A program made the translations under genes and the position numbers. A stretch of 64,000 nt of DNA from assembly GCA_930367215.1 (NCBI GenBank), contig OV884058.1, positions 170,544,478 through 170,608,477 on the forward strand. Reading direction: 5' to 3'. This DNA comes from Pollenia angustigena (taxonomy: Eukaryota; Arthropoda; Insecta; Diptera; Polleniidae). The notes beneath the pieces were generated by a model, which was not told where the DNA came from, did no database searches, and was given only the letters and a program-made list of their open reading frames with translations. Below, piece after piece: positions 31,693-42,509 of this stretch (positions are counted from its first letter, which is position 1; the number at the start of each line of letters is the position of its first letter).

Positions 31693-32495
31693 TTAATATC
31701 TCAAGCTTGAAATGTCAATTTTAAGTTGAATAATTTTACATTTTTTTTGACATAACTTAATTTTTTATCGATAACTTTATTTTTTTTTATTAATATTTGA
31801 GCTTAAATATTAATAAAGAAGAAAAATATTTAAAAACGGTCGAAGAAATTAAAATAAAATAATCGATAACTTTAGTAAAATTTTTGACAGTTTGCCATTT
31901 ATCTTAATACGGCTGGACCCTTCGCACATGGTAAATTTTTCTATTACTTTATATTTGCACTGTTCACCAAAACTTGAACAATGCATTAAAAATGTAGTGT
32001 CATGAGGGCTTAAGGGGGGCTTCCATACAAATACTGCGTTTTATGAAATTCTTAAATCAATTAAAATTTTTTTCCAAAAAAAAAAAAAAAATATGTTTCT
32101 AAAACGACTGCGCATATTACAATTCTTAAAGGAAAATTTAATTGCGGAATTTCGTTTTTTTTAGTTTTTTCAATAAGCTAAAGCGTTTTTGAGTTACGCG
32201 AACATATGTTGTGCAACTTCCTCCACTTTCGAAATAACGGTATACATATCTCAAAAACCAGAGCTAACCTAAAAAAACCACTGGATTCAGCATTCCCGAA
32301 TTTGGTTAAAACCACAAGTGCCCAGCTCATTTATTTTTTAAATCTGTAAATGCAGTTTTGTTTTACTGTCGACTCTTTTTTGTCTTGCAAGACATGGAAA
32401 ACTAAAAGTTATGGAGTTATACCTTTTAACCTTTTCTATAAAATATTTTGTACTTTTAATGTGGACTTAGCACTTTTCCATTCGCTTGATTTAAA
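31693..32495. other. AT-rich stretch with small inverted repeat
   Basis: ATCGATAACTTTATTTT near 31765 and AAATAAAATAATCGATAAC near 31850 partly pair. Otherwise unassigned, apart from the lone repeat piece at about 32008-32060. Confidence 0.35.
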
Positions 32496-33250
32496 TCTAT
32501 ATATATAAAAGAGTTGCGTGAGTGACTGACTCATTCATCATCGCCCAGCCCAAACCGCTGACCCTAGAAACTTGGACTAGAAATTTGGACTAGCGATTTG
32601 TCACTCCCCAAAGCGATCCACTGAGACGGGATTTTTCGAAATTCGAATGTTTAAGGTTAAAAACGGGAACATTCGGTAACCTTATATCTCCAAAACTAAA
32701 AGAGATGCAAAATAAAGGTAATACTTATCGTTGTTCTTAAGAAAAATAAGCGGACAGGTGTTTGGTACTTTTTTGAAATTCGGCCCTATTAGGAAGCAAT
32801 CGGGTAAAATCTGAATTTTAGTACTTTTTGTCATCTATTGTACCAAAAAACATAGAAACAAAGTTAATACCACATTCGAAACTTATCAAAAAAATACGTA
32901 TAATAATTTGGTACTTTTTTGAAATTCGAACATTTAAGTGGTGAAAATCGTAACTATTTTTGGTACTTATTTTACAAAAAATTTTCCTCCATTCATTGAC
33001 ATATTCGTACTAAATTATGGGCTTCCACTACAATACTGAAATTTTTGATACTTTAATGGGTGAAAAATATAGTACCCAAAAAAGGAAATACGGAAAATTT
33101 GACATTTTTCTTTAGCTTTTTGGTTCTACTAAAGTAGCGGATTAAATGCTAGAATTGAAACACGTTTAAACCTAGAAAAATAAGCTTTGGCATAAACATA
33201 TGTCCACGAAGAAAAAGGAGACGCTAACGAAGTAGCGGGTGTATGCCAGT
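32496..33250 (+). mobile_element. Helitron 5' terminus and adjacent repeats
   Basis: TCTATATATATAAAAGAG begins at 32496, directly after an A, matching the Helitron 5' TC start and A/T insertion preference. It is followed by TGAGTGACTGACTCATTCATC and CGCCCAGCCCAAACCGCTG, a terminal phrase I recall from insect Helitrons. Downstream, several GGTACTTTTTTGAAATTCG units (about 32760-33060) run on. No RepHel coding is visible and the 3' end is not found. Confidence 0.65.
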
Positions 33251-33457
33251 ATTATATAAAAGAACTTATATGTATTTATTTTAGAGGGATTTCAATGCTT
33301 ACTATGCTTGCAGATCATCGATTAGCAGGAACTGGGGACTCCGGCCGTCAGAAGTGGGATATTTATACATATCGGTTGTGAGACCCATTCTTGCAGACAT
33401 ACCTAACCAAAAGCGGCACGCGTTTTCTTGTTGTCAAAAATTGTCATGCCTACATGC

Positions 33458-33635
33458 AGAGAAAAACATGTTTAAATATGGCCACCTCCAACAAAACTAT
33501 TTTTTAGAACATTTTAAACATATTATGGTTTATATAACCATATTATTGTCACCTACAACCATATTATGGTTGAATTAGTAATCCATCAAGAAGCCACAAC
33601 CATATAATGGTTGCTTCTAAACATGTTTTTCTTTG
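33458..33635. mobile_element. foldback MITE made of CAACCATATTATGGTTG palindromes
   Basis: Ends are AGAGAAAAACATGTTTAAA and AAACATGTTTTTCTTTG in inverted orientation. The interior holds perfect palindromes CAACCATATTATGGTTG (33556-33572) and CAACCATATAATGGTTG (33597-33613) and a looser TATGGTT/AACCATA pair near 33525-33550. No coding. Confidence 0.75.
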
Positions 33636-33968
33636 GGTGTATACAATTCGTATAAAGCATATCTAAATAGCGCGGCGTCAACGCTTTACAATTAAGACCA
33701 TACTTACATTATGCAATTAACGCCGCAACTTTTTGTTTGTTAGCAAAAAGTGTAGGGAAGAAAACGGGGTTGAAAAAGTTGAAAAAATACTTCAAAAAAA
33801 TTTTAATGTGAATGTGAAAAGAGTTTCGTAGCAACTACTTTAAAAGAAAATAGAAAAAAAAAACTCGGCGTAAATTGCATAAATGTAAATGCGGTCTAAT
33901 AGTAAAGTTGCTGGCATCTGCTTTAAGAAAGTATTTTTAGGAATTTTAATTTTCATTTGCATTATGTA
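33636..33968. other. unassigned stretch
   Basis: AT-rich sequence without a supported feature. GCGGCGTCAACGC and AACGCCGCAAC near 33671 and 33719 are a weak inverted pair. Confidence 0.3.
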
Positions 33969-34190
33969 GACAGCCAGGGGTCTCTTAGGGTCTTAATGGG
34001 CTGCTTTGTAAAATCCAAGCTAGTGGATGATTATTGAAGAGATCTAAAGGAAATCTTATGGGAGCGTGTAGTGGGGCTATGCTGGGTCGCTGCAACATCA
34101 CCGGTAATGAAATGATCGATGAGTTGGTGAGACAGCGCTCGTAAAGGGGGGTACTGACTGTGTGGAGACAGTCAGATCTCCAATAGGCTT
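33969..34190 (+). pseudogene. non-LTR retrotransposon RNase H fragment
   Basis: Broken frames give a VKSKLVDDY stretch (near 34000) and NITGNEMIDELVRQRS (34090-34142). The latter matches the WVPGHxxIxGNExADELARxGS motif that closes RNase H domains of Jockey-, R1- or LOA-type elements, with Asp changed in context. The GH pair is lost just before NITG. Stops follow at once. Surrounding GC content is higher than average. No reverse transcriptase is seen upstream. Confidence 0.75.
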
Positions 34191-34365
34191 TTATTTGGAG
34201 AAGATTTGAGAATGAGTTTTAAACATATGGCAATGCAGTAAGCGGGGACATTTAATTGTTTGTGCTTCATGGCCCTTCAATTTACGTACGAGCAATTTCA
34301 AGTATCTTTTGCTCAATAGTTACTTTATGTTAGACTAATACATTAAGTGAATTATTGCTCATCAC

Positions 34366-34600
34366 CAGGGAAACTATAAATATGCAATTGCATGTTTTTC
34401 CTTGTGCGACCAACTATATATTTATCCGTTTTAGAGCTTTTTATGAGTTTTGAAATCGATTTGTTAGTGCATATTTTGCCGTTTGAAGCATTTTTTTTGC
34501 ATAATTTAGTTAAAAGAGCCTTTTTGCAGCATTTTTTAAGTTGTTTCTTCTATTAGTTACTTAGAATCTTATTTCGTTGTTATCTTCAATAACGATTAAC
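34366..34600. mobile_element. hAT left end, CAGGGAAACTATAAATATGC
   Basis: CAGGGAAACTATAAATATGC begins at 34366 and is followed by GCATATTT-type subterminal words, AACTATATATTTATCCGTTT and CATAATTTAGTTAAAAGAGCC. The latter part repeats at 45664-45810. A matching inverted terminus (GCATATTTCTGGTTTCCCTG) is at 48302-48321. The other end of this copy is not found. Confidence 0.65.
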
Positions 34601-34759
34601 AGGAATGCGGCGAAAAATGGGTTAATAATGCATCCATAGTAATTATGTACATATGTTTATGTTTTATAAAAAAGCGATAAGATAGCAAATCTTGTTAAAT
34701 ATTAAGATCTACTTTAATATAATATTTATACATAAATAGCATAAAATTTCATATTAAAC

Positions 34760-34791
<32 letters not shown>

Positions 34792-35530
34792 AGAAACAAT
34801 TCGTAAATTTTTTTTTGCTTTTCTTCCAACAATTCCTTTTTAAATCAATCTGTTGATTTAAAATTTTCTATTACAAATTGTTCGTTTCGATGAACCAATA
34901 AAAAAATGATTAATAAAAATAATTACATATATTAATTAATTTCATAGCAGGTGTCCTTAAACTATTTAATGAAAAATCTATTAATTAAATCCATTAAGAG
35001 GTTAATTTATACATAATTCAAGCTGTTGACATATTTTCCGCTTATTTACATTTATCACACAACAAATATTTAGAGAAAATTTGAGTTGTAATAGAAATGT
35101 CTACACTTGTCACTAATTAGTTTACTACGAATTAAACAAACATTTTTACTTAAAATGCAGCACAATTCAGCTGTTACAGATAAATGAAAAATAAGAAAAA
35201 CTATATAAAGTCTACTTTTATTAGACAGGTTAACTAGATGGACAGACGCATGGGACCCTCAGACGAATTTTTTTAACTCAAATACACGCAATATGTTTGT
35301 TAAAATATAAATAGAAAATGATATACATGTTATATATAACATGCTTTATTATTTTAGACAGAAATGGTGTATGAAAAAAGGGTGTTTTATTTTTATTAAT
35401 TTAAACGAAAAAATTGACATACCAGAAAAAAATTATGTAAATTAATATGACCCGATCCCAAAATCTTCTGCGCATTCTTATAAACTAAGAATTTCAAGCT
35501 GGCAAACGAAAGATAGTTGTTAAATTACAG
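34601..35530. other. AT-rich stretch with poly(A)
   Basis: A run of about 27 A at 34760-34786 and long A/T-rich sequence. No ORF or element boundary recognised. Confidence 0.4.
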
Positions 35531-35592
35531 GGTTGCCAGTTCTTATAAAAAATTTGCGAATCTTAGGGACTTTTATAGACTTGGCAACCTTT
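35531..35592. repeat. 62-bp hairpin, GGTTGCCA ends
   Basis: AGGGTTGCCAGTTCTTATAAAA pairs with TTTTATAGACTTGGCAACCTTT in complement. It sits 10 bp left of the outer hAT element and may be a tiny MITE or a solo palindrome. Confidence 0.55.
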
Positions 35593-36715
35593 GCCACCGA
35601 CCAGGCGCGGATCCAGCTCGAGTCTTACGGGCGGGAAATTTTGTATGATACAAAAAAGTAAAAATTTTGTTTTTAAAAGTATAATATCCGTTCGATATAA
35701 ATTGAAATTAATTAATCTTTTTAAATAAGTAAATTGTGATTTCCTTGTAAGGCAAACTGAGACAGTACAGTCTATCTTCGGTCATTGTTGATCTGAGCCA
35801 TCTTTTTTTTTGACGAAGGATAGGAAATGACCTCTCGCTCGTAGCATTACTGACGAGCATTGTCACGAAAATTTGAAATATTTTTCTTAGATTTGGGTAG
35901 ATATCTTCATCACAGTTTATTAAAGCATCTACAAGGTTATCTGTTAGGTTTTCAGATATTTTCCATGTTTGTTGCCAATGCAACAGTTCAGGCTCATAAT
36001 AAGATGTGTTAATCTCGTTTATCAAATATAATCAGCTCATCAGCTAGTTTTGGTTTTAAAATAAATGGTATATGGGCAAATCTCAAAAATAGTCCACAAA
36101 CCAAAAATTTTTCAAATAAATTTTTTTTAATGGAATATAAGACTAGATGTATAATTTAATTTTTATATTAAAAAATATGTATTTCGACGATCATTAATAC
36201 AATAATTTTTACCAAATACTACCCTACCCCTGATCTCTTAATGCTATACATGAATTTAACATTATTTTAGGTGCTTTTTGAGCTTAAAATAGCACTTACA
36301 GCAGCAGGCGCGGATCCAGCTTGATCCTTAGGGGGGGGAATTTATTTATTATGATACAAAAAATTAAAAAATTTGTTTTTAAAAGTTTATTAAAAACAAT
36401 ATGTGTATTAGGGTAAGTACTTTTTGCGAATATCAAATTCTTTATCGCATAGCCGTATAGACCGTGAAAAAATATTTAGAAATAATGTATTACTTTTTCG
36501 CGATCATGAAGAAAGTTTCCGCACCAAACGCGATAAAGTTTTGAATTTCAATTTTTCTCCTTACTATACAAAATTAACATTTAATTACAAAATTTTAAGT
36601 ATTTCTAATAATTTCATGAGTATAACAAGATCTACCCATTATCTTGTTATATATGGGGGCTAAAATATATAGCATATATAAACAATAAATATACCATATA
36701 TAATGTATATGGAAA

Positions 36716-37799
36716 TTAAAAAAAAATTTTTTTTTGAGGAGCTTTAGAAATTGCATTTGGTGCGGAGAGTTTTTTGGCCAAAATGGCCAAAAAAATTAAT
36801 TTTATTATCAATACTAAATTGCCCATCGCTAAATAAGTAAGCAATTTATGATACAGTTTTGTTTCTGTATATGACTTGATTACACTTTGAGATAGAAGTT
36901 TAGGTATATTCAATACATTTGGGATATCTATTGGGAAAGTTGTTATGAGATCTTCTAAAATAAATTCAATAAGAGGAATGTAACCTACAACTCGGTAGTA
37001 ATCTTTAACATTTTGGATGTGATTATTTCATTCAAATCTTGTCTTTTCGATTGGAACCTCGATTTGAACGCAAATAACTTTAACTTTTTCAAAAATCGCT
37101 TTAAATTGTTCTTCGGCTTTATTTTTTTTTTTCTTCAAGGCACATGATTAAAATTTTGATAAGGCTTGATCCTTTTTGAAGATCTATATCTTGCTTTTGT
37201 AAAATGATACTAAGTGGCTGTGTTACAATAGGTATCACACTTAATATGTATATTCCGCAAATAAATTTAAAAGTACTAAGTGAGTTCCTTAATATAAAGC
37301 TATTCTTTCCAAAGCTTCTATTATATGATGTACACATGTTGCAAAGACGAATAATGAAGAGAGTTTGGCTCGCAAATACTTTGCTACAACCGTTTTTCGC
37401 TTGGAATGATTACATTTAAAAAATTTTGTCGTTTCTTAAACAAATGATACAACTTTTTGTATTAATGGCACTTTATTGCTTTTAGAAATTGAGTTGCTTG
37501 ATTTATGGGAATAGCAAGGAGTTTGTTTCGCATTTGTCGCTTTTCCAGAATTTTTGAACAGCTCCATCACATCAGAGGTCATCCATCTGTTCCATTTCCT
37601 ACACAAAATTTGTATAAGCTTTAAGAACTATTGATGATAGTGCCTTCGCATCAATTGACACATCAACGTCATTAATATATTTTGAATCCTCTTCAAATGC
37701 GTTTACAACAAAGCCAATAAAAACTTTTTGTTGTATGTTGAAATATCTTAAAGACAAGGAAATCTGGCTTTTTTCCCGACAAATCCGTGCTTTCGTCAA
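36716..37799 (-). pseudogene. inner hAT transposase remnants
   Basis: 37799-37599 reads GKSQISL-like residues followed by LRYFNIQQKV and IGFVVN, then SIDAKALSSIVLKAYTNF, parallel to 41280-41090 of the outer copy. 36913-36716 reads NIPKLLSQSVIKSYTE, parallel to 40460-40370. Stops and frameshifts intervene at different positions from the outer copy, so the two decayed independently. The dimerization region seen at 35708-36025 is missing here. Confidence 0.75.
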
Positions 37800-37941
37800 A
37801 AATTATCAAATAGAATTTTGATTCATATAACACATAAAGGGTGGTTAAATTTCAAGGGCCGATGTTGATTTTGAATAAAACACAAACTATTTAGGCAATT
37901 ATTGTAATTTTATTTTATTATGATATATTGGTATTACTCAA

Positions 37942-38790
37942 TTATGTATGGAACAAAATATCGGCCAAATGGGCGCCGCGACCACGGCGGCACACCTCCA
38001 TCCGATGGTCCAAGTTTTCGATGACCCTGAGGCATAATGGAGGTTCTATGCCGTTAATGTGCCGAATTATCTCATCCTTTAGCTTTTGAATTGTTGCTGG
38101 CTTATCGACGTACACTTTTTCTTTCAAATAACCCCAAAGAAAAAAGTCCAACGGTGTCAAATCACATGATCTTGGCGGCCAATTGACATCGCCATTACGT
38201 GAGATAACACGGCCATTGAATTTGTTGCGCAAAAGAGCCATTGTTTCGTTAGCTGTGTGGCAAGTGGCACCGTCCTGCTGAAACCACATATCGTCCACAT
38301 CCATATCTTCCAATTCGGGCCATAAAAAGTTCGTTATCATCTCACGATAGCGAACACCATTCACAGTAACTGCCTGACCGGCCTCATTTTGGCCCGATGA
38401 TGCCGCCAGCCCATAAACCGCACCAAACAGTCACTCTTTGTGGGTGCATTGGTTTTTCGACAATCACTCTTGGATTCTCATTCGCCCAAATGCGGCAATT
38501 CTGTTTATTGTGCGCACATTTGGACGATCAAATTGACCAAAAAAATCACGAAGTGCACGATATGCATTTTGATTTGAACGGCCATTTTCATAATAAGTCT
38601 GTATAACTTTAACACGTTGTTGGATTATGTATCTCTCCATGGTTCAAATTGAGTGGACGATCAAATTGACCAAAAAAATCACGAAGTGCACGATATGCAT
38701 TTTGATTTGAACGCCCATTTTCATAATAAGTCTGGATAACTTTAACACGTTGTTGGATTATGTATCTCTCCATGGTTCAAATTGAGTAAG
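37942..38790 (-). pseudogene. mariner transposase (DD41D), central deletion
   Basis: The N-terminus MERYIIQQRVKVIQTYYENG and RALRDFFGQFDRP is readable twice because of the 133-bp duplication. The frame then jumps to NKQNCRIWANENP, losing the second helix-turn-helix and first catalytic Asp. VTVWCGLWAGGIIGP follows, then a small deletion, then an intact 140-codon frame (38364-37942) with QQDGATCHTA and WPPRSCDLTPLD, 41 residues apart, ending HLADILFHT. Catalytically dead. The deletion spans the same domain interval as in the first mariner at 17.4 kb although the two elements have different termini. Confidence 0.9.
38521..38786. repeat. 133-bp tandem duplication in mariner
   Basis: TGGACGATCAAATTGACC starts at 38521 and again at 38654, and the copies differ at only a few bases through to CCATGGTTCAAATTGAGT. 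It duplicates the transposase start codon and first helix-turn-helix. Confidence 0.92.
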
Positions 38791-39320
38791 TCTGAAATGT
38801 CAAATAAAATTCGGAAAAAAACTTGGCGTTTAGGTGTGGTTCACATTCAACATCGGCCCTTACAATTTAACCACCCTTACATAAAAATTGCAAATACTAA
38901 CGCTTTTTAATAATTCAACCGCACGCATTATCATGTCAAACGTTTAGTCTTTTGATATAGATGGCACCTGCTGGGATTGAATGTAGAATAATAAGTAATT
39001 GAATACGGTAAACAAGATGCTTCTTTGGAAATATCTTATAAATAACTATTAGGATTAAGATATGGATACTTATTGAAAATCGTTAGATTCAATAAAAAAA
39101 ATAAAAAAGTACTTGTTGAAAATTTCGTAGATATTCCATAAAAAAAAACCCAAAAAAACCTTGGTGGGATTTCCAAAAATTTTGTACATTAAAAAAAATA
39201 TTATTATTGGAAATTCTTGTATTATCGAAATTAACAAAACATATTTTTATAATTTACGAGGGGGGGGGCGAATTTCCTTATTTCCCCCCCCCCCCCCCTG
39301 AATCCGCGCCTGTACAGCAG

Positions 39321-39753
39321 ACTCATCACAATTTAAATTTCGTTAAAAAAAAGATTGATATTCATTCATACATTCATTAATGATCACAAAATTAGTTTAG
39401 ATATATAATTTGTTTTGTTAAAATAAATAAAATTGGGTTTATTATATAGTACTGAAAACTGTAGCGTGCGTTGTAAGGCGTGCGTCACAAAGGGTTCACG
39501 GCTTTTATGAAAAAATTACAACATTTTTAAGCTGCGAATAAGTGATTTTAGAGTTCTCTTATATTTATCTTTCTTTTAGGAATTAGACTTTGTATACCTT
39601 ATGATGCAAAATTCGCTAAAAATTAGGAAAACACACTTCAACTTTTAAAGTTGCTTCTAATTTTTGTGGCGTGCGTCACAAAACTTTGGGACCACTTATT
39701 TCGCAGCAAATGCCTGCTAAGAAATTATGATATATGCCTTTCGTAAATACATA
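39321..39753. other. outer-hAT interior with repeated GGCGTGCGTCACAAA
   Basis: GGCGTGCGTCACAAA occurs at 39477 and 39667 in direct orientation, 190 bp apart. The rest is AT-rich and belongs to the outer hAT or an older insertion in it. No coding piece of the transposase is readable here. Confidence 0.45.
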
Positions 39754-40259
39754 GGGTACGTTCGTAAATGCATCAAAACTGTGCATCACTGCTGCAGTGA
39801 TGCAAAATTTTGTTGCTGATGCGTGATCACCAGTTGCACTTGTGATGCTGATGCTTTTTTACTGCACAACAGCTGTGCAAAGTTTGAATTTTTGAACACG
39901 AGCTAAGTTTTAAGTTTTATGAGCGAACATAAAATAATAAGAAAAATGTTATCAACAATAGCGATGGCAAATTTTATTAAAAGTATTTAACCAAAAAGTA
40001 ATAGTTTTCTTATAAATTACAAGAAAAAGCATCGAAAAAGAATAATAAAACTGTTTCTTTTATGTTAAAAGTTATTGCATCAGAAAATTAACTGATGCAA
40101 TTATTGCCAATATTTGCTGCAGAGCTGCGGCATCACTGCATAAAAAAAACTTTTGACATATGAAAGTAATGCCAAGTTTCTTACAAGTGATGCATTTACG
40201 AACATTCAACTTTACTTATGCGCAACTGATGCGCATCAACTGCATTTACGAACGTACCC
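39754..40259. mobile_element. 506-bp MITE, GGGTRCGTTCGTAAATGC family, copy 2
   Basis: GGGTACGTTCGTAAATGCA at the left and TGCATTTACGAACGTACCC at the right are perfect inverted repeats of 19 bp. ATA flanks both sides (39751-39753, 40260-40262). Many inner GTGATGC/GCATCA words recur, and a GTGATGCATTTACGAACAT internal terminus-like piece lies at 40186. It sits in the outer hAT. No transposase is present. Confidence 0.9.
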
Positions 40260-41710
40260 ATATTAATGTCACTAAATACTATATATAAGTTGAAGCTATC
40301 TCTTTTGAAATGCCAAAAAAAAGTTTATATATCAATCAGAAACACGTGCGAATGTAGCGTTCGTTACGCAGGATTTGCCCATATGACTTGATTACCCTTT
40401 GAGGTAGAAGTTTAAGTATGTTCAATACATTTAGGATATATATTGGGAAAGGTGTTTTGAAATCTTCTAAAATAAATTCAATAAGAGGAATGTCACCTAC
40501 AACTCGGTAGTAATCTTCAACATTTTGGATGTGATTATTTCGTTCAAATCTTGTCTTTTCGATTGGAAAAAATCGGCTTAAATTGTTCTTCGGCTTTATA
40601 TAATTTCTCTTCAAGGCACATGATTAAAGTTTTGATAAGGCTTGATCCTTTTTGAAGATCTATATCGTGCTTTTGTAAAATGATACTAAGTGGCTGTGTT
40701 ACAATAAGTATCACACTGTATATGTATATTCTGCAAATAAGTTAAAAAGTACTAAGGAGTTCCTTAATATAAAGGTAGAGATATTACCTTTCCATTTTTT
40801 CCAAAGCTTCTACTATATGATGTACACTTGTTGCATCTTGTCTCGCATAATGTAGAGCGTTTGGCTCCCAAATACTTTGATAAAACTGCGTTTCGCTTGG
40901 TATGATTATATTTAAAAATTGTTGTCGATTTTTTAACAAACTTTTTGTATTAATGGCACTTTTTTGCTTTTTGAAATTGAAATGTTTGGTTTATGGGAAT
41001 AGCATGGTTTCCAGGATTTTTAACCAACTTAATTTTCTGCTGACATCAGAGGACACGCATTTGTTCCAACTCCTACAAAATTTTTTAGGTCAAGACCAAA
41101 ATTTGTCAAAGCTTTAAGAACTATTGATGATAGTGCCATCGCATTACTTGACACATCAACGTCATCCATATTTACAACAAAGCCAATAAATTCATCGCTT
41201 ACAACTTTTTGTTGTATGTTGAAATATCTTAAATATAAGGAAATCTGGCTCTTCCCCGACAAATCCGTGCTTTCGTCAAAAATTATCGAATAGAATTTTG
41301 ATTTATATAACAAATAAATTATGTATATGTACATACATAAATATTGCAAATACTAAGGTTTTTAAATAATTCAAGCCACGCATTATCAAGTCTGACGTTT
41401 AGTCTGTGGATATAGATGGCACCTGCTGGGATTGAATGTAGAATAATAAGTATTTGAATACGGTAAACTAGATGTTTCATTGGAAATATCTAATAAATAA
41501 CTATAAGGATTAAGATTTGGATACTTATTGCAAATTTCGTTAGAGATTCAACAAAAAAAAAATTTCCAAAAATTTTGGTCTTTAAAAAAAAACATTATTA
41601 TTGGGAATTCTTGTATTATTGAAATAAACAAAACATATATTAATAATTTAGGGGGGGGGGGGATTTCCTTATTTCCTCCCCCCCTCCCTGAATCCGCGCC
41701 TGTCACCGAC

Positions 41711-42045
41711 ACACTTCGCCATCCATACAGAAACACCAACAGAAAACAATGCGAATGGCGTAATCATGTGTTCCATCATACTTGATTACTGAATTTTGGG
41801 TCTTATTTTATAGTCCTAATAATAACAGTGAAGACATTGATGCATTTACGAACGTATCCAACCTTCCGCCTGAGGTGTTCCCTCTTAATTTCAACATTAA
41901 TAAGTTCAAGTCGAATGTTCACAAACACTACCTCCTTTATCCTCCTTCCCATAACCTACTTTCCTAGTTCCAACACAACATAATGCAATGCTTTAGTAGG
42001 GGTCATCCCCTGATTGCTGGTCCTAACAAAAAAAAAAAAAAAAAA
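41711..42045 (+). pseudogene. non-LTR retrotransposon 3' end with poly(A)
   Basis: The frames read TDTLRHPYRN...HVFHHT and, after an inserted piece, LPPEVFPLNFNINKFKSNVHKHYLLYPPS. This matches the C-terminal tail of Jockey/CR1-like reverse transcriptases, in which RLWNxLPxEVFPxxYNLDKFKxxVxxHL is typical. A poly(A) of about 18 closes it at 42028-42045. The outer hAT is inserted just before it. A short end of the GGGTRCGTTCG MITE family (GATGCATTTACGAACG) lies inside near 41839. No upstream RT is seen left of 35602, so the element is probably 5'-truncated. Confidence 0.75.
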
Positions 42046-42379
42046 TAAAAATTTTGTATATTTTAACAAGAGCGGTGTTGGCAACTCAAATTGAGTTGTG
42101 TTGCTATCAGTAATTGAAATCATTCACACGCACTGCATGAGATAACACAAGTAACATACACCAAACGATTTGTTTAGAGAATATGACTTGTATGACTATG
42201 AAAATAACTAAGTGGTCTTGAAAGTTCCTAATTTGTTCTGTTATTTTAAAACATTTGTGTTGCTATCGTTAACCTAAATGTGGACATAAATAAAACGAAA
42301 TTAGGAAAAAGGAAGAGAGAGCCATAAAACTACTCAATTGAGAACTTGACTTAACAACAACAATTTTTAAAGTGAGTTT
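42046..42379. other. unassigned stretch
   Basis: Contains GTGTTGCTATC near 42107 and 42256 and an imperfect palindrome AACTCAAATTGAGTT (42085-42099). Nothing else supported. Confidence 0.35.
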
Positions 42380-42509
42380 AGCCTAGATTACACGAAATGT
42401 AAAAAGCCACATGCGCATGTGTTTCTGACGTAATGCCCACAATGGTATTGTGTGATGACGTCAGCACCGCATGCGCATGTGGACTTTCACACTTCGTGTA
42501 CTTTAGGCT
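42380..42509. mobile_element. Harbinger-like MITE, AGCCTATAGTACACG family, copy 2
   Basis: AGCCTAGATTACACGAAATG and the complement-matched CTTCGTGTACTTTAGGCT end the element, with CACATGCGCATGTG and GCATGCGCATGTGG inside each arm. TTT flanks both ends (42377-42379, 42510-42512). At 130 bp it is shorter than copy 1 (165 bp) and its arms have diverged more. Confidence 0.85.

Larger units (their letters stand above)
37838..38877 (-). mobile_element. second rosa-like mariner, nested in inner hAT
   Basis: AGGGTGGTTAAATTxxAAGGGCC and then CGATGTTGA opens the left end, and the complement closes the right end (TCAACATCGGCCCTTAC...TTAACCACCCT), with one or two mismatches over about 32 bp. The element has a broken transposase on the minus strand and a 133-bp tandem duplication. 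A clean TA duplication is not visible (TA on the left only). Confidence 0.88.
36305..39312 (-). mobile_element. inner hAT element of the same family, perfect duplication
   Basis: Left CAGGCGCGGATCCAGC at 36305 and right CTGAATCCGCGCCTG ending 39312. The 8-bp duplication TACAGCAG is exact (36297-36304, 39313-39320). The right end holds runs of G and C (39259-39299). It is a close relative of the outer element, sharing sequence across 36900-37800 and 38880-39290 with 40330-41690. The transposase C-terminus is absent from it. A mariner copy (37838-38877) sits inside. Confidence 0.92.
35708..41349 (-). pseudogene. hAT transposase (ZMYM1-like group), shattered
   Basis: In minus-strand order: about 41349-41029 reads IIFDESTDLSGKSQISLYLRY...FIGFVV...LSSIVLKALTNFGLDLKNFVGVGTNA, the first catalytic DEST/DETTD motif region and the VGQGxDGA-like motif. 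40614-40336 continues with degraded middle sequence. After the insertions, 36025-35708 gives YPNLRKIFQIFVTMLVSNATSERSF..LR..K.WLRSTMTEDRL, the hAT C-terminal dimerization motif. Several frameshifts and stops separate the pieces. The set matches the TTF/zinc-finger MYM-type hAT lineage as I know it. No TTF finger is readable at the N-terminus. Confidence 0.85.
35602..41702 (-). mobile_element. outer hAT element (CAGGCGCGGAT ends), 6.1 kb nest
   Basis: Left terminus CAGGCGCGGATCCAGC (35602) and right terminus CTGAATCCGCGCCTG (ending 41702) are inverted, with a G/C homopolymer tract inside the right end. The flanks CCACCGAC (35594-35601) and TCACCGAC (41703-41710) agree in 7 of 8 bases, the hAT duplication length. 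Its own transposase pieces lie on the minus strand. It was later hit by a same-family hAT (36305-39312) and a MITE (39754-40259). Stripped of these it is about 2.6 kb. It inserted into a non-LTR element whose 3' part resumes at 41703. Confidence 0.85.

Noticed and set aside
39259..39299. G-run followed by C-run as a regulatory or G-quadruplex switch
   Set aside because: It is the homopolymer part of the hAT right terminus, also present at 41651-41690, so explained by the element.
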